A DNA stretch of 64,000 nt, taken from positions 124,001 to 188,000 of the forward strand of contig NZ_JABGBW010000001.1 in NCBI RefSeq assembly GCF_014229965.1, given 5' to 3'. Under the pieces are notes generated by a model. The model was not told where the DNA came from, searched no databases, and saw only the letters and a list, made by a program, of their open reading frames with translations. Source of the stretch: Peptostreptococcus canis. GTDB lineage: Bacteria > Bacillota > Clostridia > Peptostreptococcales > Peptostreptococcaceae. The position numbers and the translations under genes are program-made. Shown in pieces: positions 60,770 to 64,000 of the stretch (positions are counted from its first letter, which is position 1; the number at the start of each line of letters is the position of its first letter).

Positions 60770-62644
60770 ATGATTAAGGATAATATCTTATATAATGAGA
60801 GTACGAAACCGAACAGTAGAGAAATAGAAGTTTTAAAAAATACTTTTCCACAGTATTTTGATAAAGATGGAAATTTTTATTGGGATAGATTTAAGGAAAT
60901 TTTGAAGAATGAAGAAATCTCTTTAAACAAGGAAGGGTACGAACTGAACTTTCTGGGGAAGTCTTATGCGAGATATTTGAGTTCGACAAGGACAGAAACG
61001 TTTATAGCTCCTCATACTGAGCATAATGAAGCAGAAGAAAACAAAGATAGTGAGAATTTATATATTATTGGAGATAATCTGGATGCTTTGAAACATCTTT
61101 TAGGATCTTATGCGGGAAAAATCAAGTGTATTTACATTGATCCACCCTATAATACAGGATCGGATGGATTTGTTTATCCAGACAATTTTTACTTTGATGC
61201 CAAGAAACTATCGAAAATGATAGGTGTAGAAGAAGAGGAAGCTGATAGGATTATAAATTTGAAAGGGAAAAGTTCTCATTCTGCATGGATGAGTTTTATC
61301 TATCCGAGATTAATATTGGCAAGAGAATTGCTTTCAGAGGATGGGGTAATATTTATCTCTATTGATTACAATGAACAGGCAAATTTAAAGCTAATATGCG
61401 ATGAGATTTATGGTGAAGAAAACTTTGTTGGAGAAATATATTGGGAGTCAAAAACAAAATCTCAAAATACGCAAACTTCATATAATAAACTACAACCAAA
61501 GGCGGAGAAGATTTTTGTTTATAAAAGAAAAAGCAAAGATAGGTTTAATTTGATTGAAAAAGGACAGAAAGAATACCCTTTTACAGATGAACAAGGAGAG
61601 TATAGAGAACATATTTTAGAAGAAATGAATTCCGAGGGGATTAGAGGAAGGGAAACTATGGTTTTTGATATAACAGACGGAGTTTCCACTGTTTCTCCGA
61701 ATTCGGGTAAACAGTGGAAACTTGGTCAAGACCAAGTTTCCATATATAAGGAAAGTAATAATCTTTTTATTCGAGATGGTAAAGTAGTTATTAAAATGCG
61801 ACCATATTTTGAAAGAACTTCCGTTATGGAGCCGTTTTGGGGGTTTATTGACAAAAGTATGGGAACAACAGAGAGTGCTAAAAAAGATTTAAAGAAGTTA
61901 ATGGAATGCGAAGCGTTTGATACAGTAAAACCTATAAATCTAATAAAGAAATTAATATTTCACGCTACAAATAAAGAGGATATCATTTTAGACTTCTTTT
62001 CCGGCTCCGGAACTACAGCCCATGCAGTGATGAATTTAAATGCAGAAGATGGTGGAAACCGAAAATATATCCTTGTGCAAATTCCGGAACTTATAAAAGA
62101 AGACAAACCGGCATATAAGGAAGGACATCGAACAATAGATGAAATTGGGCGTGAAAGAATTAGACGAGCTGCTAAGAAGATTCAAGAGGAAGCAGGGGCT
62201 GACATTGACTATGGCTTTAAGGTTTATTCATTAAAAAGTTTGGAAGAAGAAGTCATTACCAATCTTGACTATTTTGATGATAACCCAAAACTGTTTCTCG
62301 ATGATATGGTTGGTATCTTCGATACGGAAAAGTCAAAAGGAAAAGATGCGATTTTATCTACTTATCTTGCTTTAGATGGATATGGTTTGAGTGTGAATAC
62401 ACAAAAATACAGGCTTTCAAATTTTGAAGCAGATAAGATAAAAAATAGCATTTACATGATTGATAATGGTTTGGATTCGGATGATGTCATGGAATTAATC
62501 AAGAGGATTGAAACTTTAGAACTTGATATTACAAGAGTGGTGGTCTATGCTCCTTCTCTTAGTTTTCATGCGTTACATGAACTCAAAAAAAATCTTTCGA
62601 ACTTGAGAAATAACAAGTCTGTAGAATTGATAGAGAGGTATTGA
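60770..62644 (+). CDS. mod: Type III methyltransferase subunit Mod
   Basis: 624 residues. Beta-class N6-adenine methylase with motif IV DPPYNTG (124-130) before motif I LDFFSGSGTT (about 407-416). The central variable region (about 215-370) is the target-recognition domain. It recognises the site and methylates one strand; with Res it restricts. GGAGGAG precedes the ATG. Frame intact. I see no simple-sequence repeat in the 5' part that would suggest phase variation. Confidence 0.94.
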   Translation: MIKDNILYNESTKPNSREIEVLKNTFPQYFDKDGNFYWDRFKEILKNEEISLNKEGYELNFLGKSYARYLSSTRTETFIAPHTEHNEAEENKDSENLYIIGDNLDALKHLLGSYAGKIKCIYIDPPYNTGSDGFVYPDNFYFDAKKLSKMIGVEEEEADRIINLKGKSSHSAWMSFIYPRLILARELLSEDGVIFISIDYNEQANLKLICDEIYGEENFVGEIYWESKTKSQNTQTSYNKLQPKAEKIFVYKRKSKDRFNLIEKGQKEYPFTDEQGEYREHILEEMNSEGIRGRETMVFDITDGVSTVSPNSGKQWKLGQDQVSIYKESNNLFIRDGKVVIKMRPYFERTSVMEPFWGFIDKSMGTTESAKKDLKKLMECEAFDTVKPINLIKKLIFHATNKEDIILDFFSGSGTTAHAVMNLNAEDGGNRKYILVQIPELIKEDKPAYKEGHRTIDEIGRERIRRAAKKIQEEAGADIDYGFKVYSLKSLEEEVITNLDYFDDNPKLFLDDMVGIFDTEKSKGKDAILSTYLALDGYGLSVNTQKYRLSNFEADKIKNSIYMIDNGLDSDDVMELIKRIETLELDITRVVVYAPSLSFHALHELKKNLSNLRNNKSVELIERY

Positions 62645-62645
62645 T

Positions 62646-64000
62646 ATGGCAATTAAGTTGAGTATTTTACCTCATCAAACACAGTGTTTGGAGAGAATTA
62701 GCAAAGTTTTTGAGGGTGTTTATCTTCATATGACCGATAATATCTTCTCAAATCCTGTTTTTGATGCAAATAACACGAAACTAAAGGATAACATAGCACA
62801 AATTCAAGAAGGTTTTGAAGGAAATATTATTGCAAGAGACTTGCGAACTAGCGTTTCTAATGAATTTGGAATTGATGTTCGTATGGAGACTGGAACCGGG
62901 AAAACTTATTGCTATACAAGACTAATGTATGAGCTGAATAAAAAATATGGTTTTCATAAGTTCATCATCCTAGTTCCTACAACGCCAATCAAGGAAGGGA
63001 CAAAATCTTTTATTGAATCAGATTATGCTAATTCGCATTTTTCAGATTTATATCCAGATAAAAGAATCGCTTTATCTGTGCTGAACGCTCAGAAAAAGAC
63101 TAAGGGGAGAAAGATGTTTCCTCAAGCGATTTCCGACTTTGCAAGGGGAACTGCTCTGGAAAAGGGTAGAATCAATGTTTTGCTTATGTCAAGCGGTATG
63201 CTTTTATCTAAAGCAACAATGGATAACGAATACGATCAGACACTATTCGGGACATTTTCTAATCCCTACGACACATTAAAGGCTACAAGACCTATTGTCA
63301 TCATTGATGAACCGCATAAGTTTAAAAGGGAGAATACTGCTTATAAAAGACTTATCGAGAGAATCAATCCGCTTTGTGTGATTCGCTTCGGTGCGACATT
63401 TCCGAACCTTCCAAAGTTTGAAAAGAAGGATTACAACAACCTTGTGTTCAATTTAGGCTCTCTTGAAGCTTTTAATAACAACTTGGTCAAGGGGGTTGCA
63501 ACTCAAATGATTGCACAGGAGAGTTTAAACGAAACAAAAGTGAAGTTGATGGAAATCGTGAATACTCCAAAATCCTGTGTGTTTAGAAATGAAAAGACGG
63601 GCAGGAGTTATACATTGTCGTTAGGTGATGTTCTGTCAATTGTTGAACCTGAATTTGGAGGAATCAGTATTGAATCTATAGGAAAAACAGATGATGAAGA
63701 AATTAAAAGGGGTGTCACTCTTTCCAACGGACAAATTTTAGAAAAAGGCGACCTGATTTATGCCGGTATTTATGGAACAACCTATCAAGAGTTGATGATG
63801 AAACAGGCGGTGAAAAATCATGTAGAACAGGAAAGGGAAAATTTCTTTAGAGAAAGAAAAATTAAAACCTTATCGCTGTTTTTTATCGACTCAATTTATT
63901 CTTACAGGGGTGAAAATGGCTCGGACGGTGCATTAAGAGCGAGTTTTCATAATATTTTAAAGGAAAACTTGGAAGGTGAAATCGAAAAATATAAGAATTC
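62646..64000 (+). CDS. res: Type III restriction subunit Res (partial)
   Basis: Starts at ATG 62,646, directly after mod, and runs open to the window end (about 451 codons seen; full Res is usually 900-1,000). SF2 helicase motifs are visible: METGTGKTY (80-88) with K86, VPTTPIKEG, and DEPH at 221-224. The C-terminal nuclease lies outside the window. It translocates on DNA using ATP and cuts with Mod. Confidence 0.93.
   Translation, partial: MAIKLSILPHQTQCLERISKVFEGVYLHMTDNIFSNPVFDANNTKLKDNIAQIQEGFEGNIIARDLRTSVSNEFGIDVRMETGTGKTYCYTRLMYELNKKYGFHKFIILVPTTPIKEGTKSFIESDYANSHFSDLYPDKRIALSVLNAQKKTKGRKMFPQAISDFARGTALEKGRINVLLMSSGMLLSKATMDNEYDQTLFGTFSNPYDTLKATRPIVIIDEPHKFKRENTAYKRLIERINPLCVIRFGATFPNLPKFEKKDYNNLVFNLGSLEAFNNNLVKGVATQMIAQESLNETKVKLMEIVNTPKSCVFRNEKTGRSYTLSLGDVLSIVEPEFGGISIESIGKTDDEEIKRGVTLSNGQILEKGDLIYAGIYGTTYQELMMKQAVKNHVEQERENFFRERKIKTLSLFFIDSIYSYRGENGSDGALRASFHNILKENLEGEIEKYKN

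Overview
The window is AT-rich, low-GC Gram-positive DNA (Bacillota). Strong AGGAGG ribosome sites, TTG/GTG starts, an AmaP-DUF2273-Asp23 operon and a groESL-guaA block suggest an anaerobic Clostridia/Tissierellia-type organism; the genus cannot be settled from the sequence.

Region 1 (1-8,150) is core chromosome: a partial minus-strand gene, an Asp23 envelope-stress operon, an OGG-type DNA glycosylase, cardiolipin synthase, groES-groEL and guaA. The 3' end of guaA is an integration hotspot. The 12-base sequence at the guaA stop codon recurs with one substitution at 39,961 and 55,818, dividing the rest of the window into stacked accessory blocks.

Region 2 (about 8,100-39,972) is an apparently complete siphovirus-type prophage. 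Its order is: integrase, a candidate small RNA, a secreted nuclease, LexA/CI-like repressor, divergent early promoters with 12-bp operators, replication genes (initiator with iterons, DnaB-like helicase, SSB), a late regulator, a self-contained two-gene cassette, a second short tyrosine recombinase, HNH nuclease, head genes with TerL in an unusual place between 54/55-bp direct repeats, tail genes with a textbook -1 frameshift site, baseplate, holin and amidase. A two-gene cassette (ImmA-like protease plus membrane protein) sits at the right edge.

Region 3 (about 39,972-55,830) is a decayed mobilizable element. It carries an OLD-family nuclease, two inverted copies of an IS110-family element with long structured leaders (candidate bridge RNAs), an XRE regulator, an excisionase and an integrase each broken by an in-frame stop, a primase, a VapE-type ATPase split by an IS110 copy, an oriT-like hairpin and mobC. 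Directly after mobC, where a relaxase is expected, lies a restriction-modification cassette: XRE controller, nuclease-methylase fusion, specificity subunit and a DUF3644/HEPN-like protein.

Region 4 (about 55,830-64,000) holds a GNAT acetyltransferase, an ISL3-family fragment cut by an IS21-family element whose istA needs a -1 frameshift, a remnant of a second mobC, and then a second restriction cassette: XRE regulator, ORF6N/PLD-like protein, type III Mod and Res (Res runs off the window). The recurring theme is defence: two restriction systems placed next to mobC genes, an OLD nuclease, and two uncharacterised prophage cassettes that each pair a soluble protein with a membrane protein.
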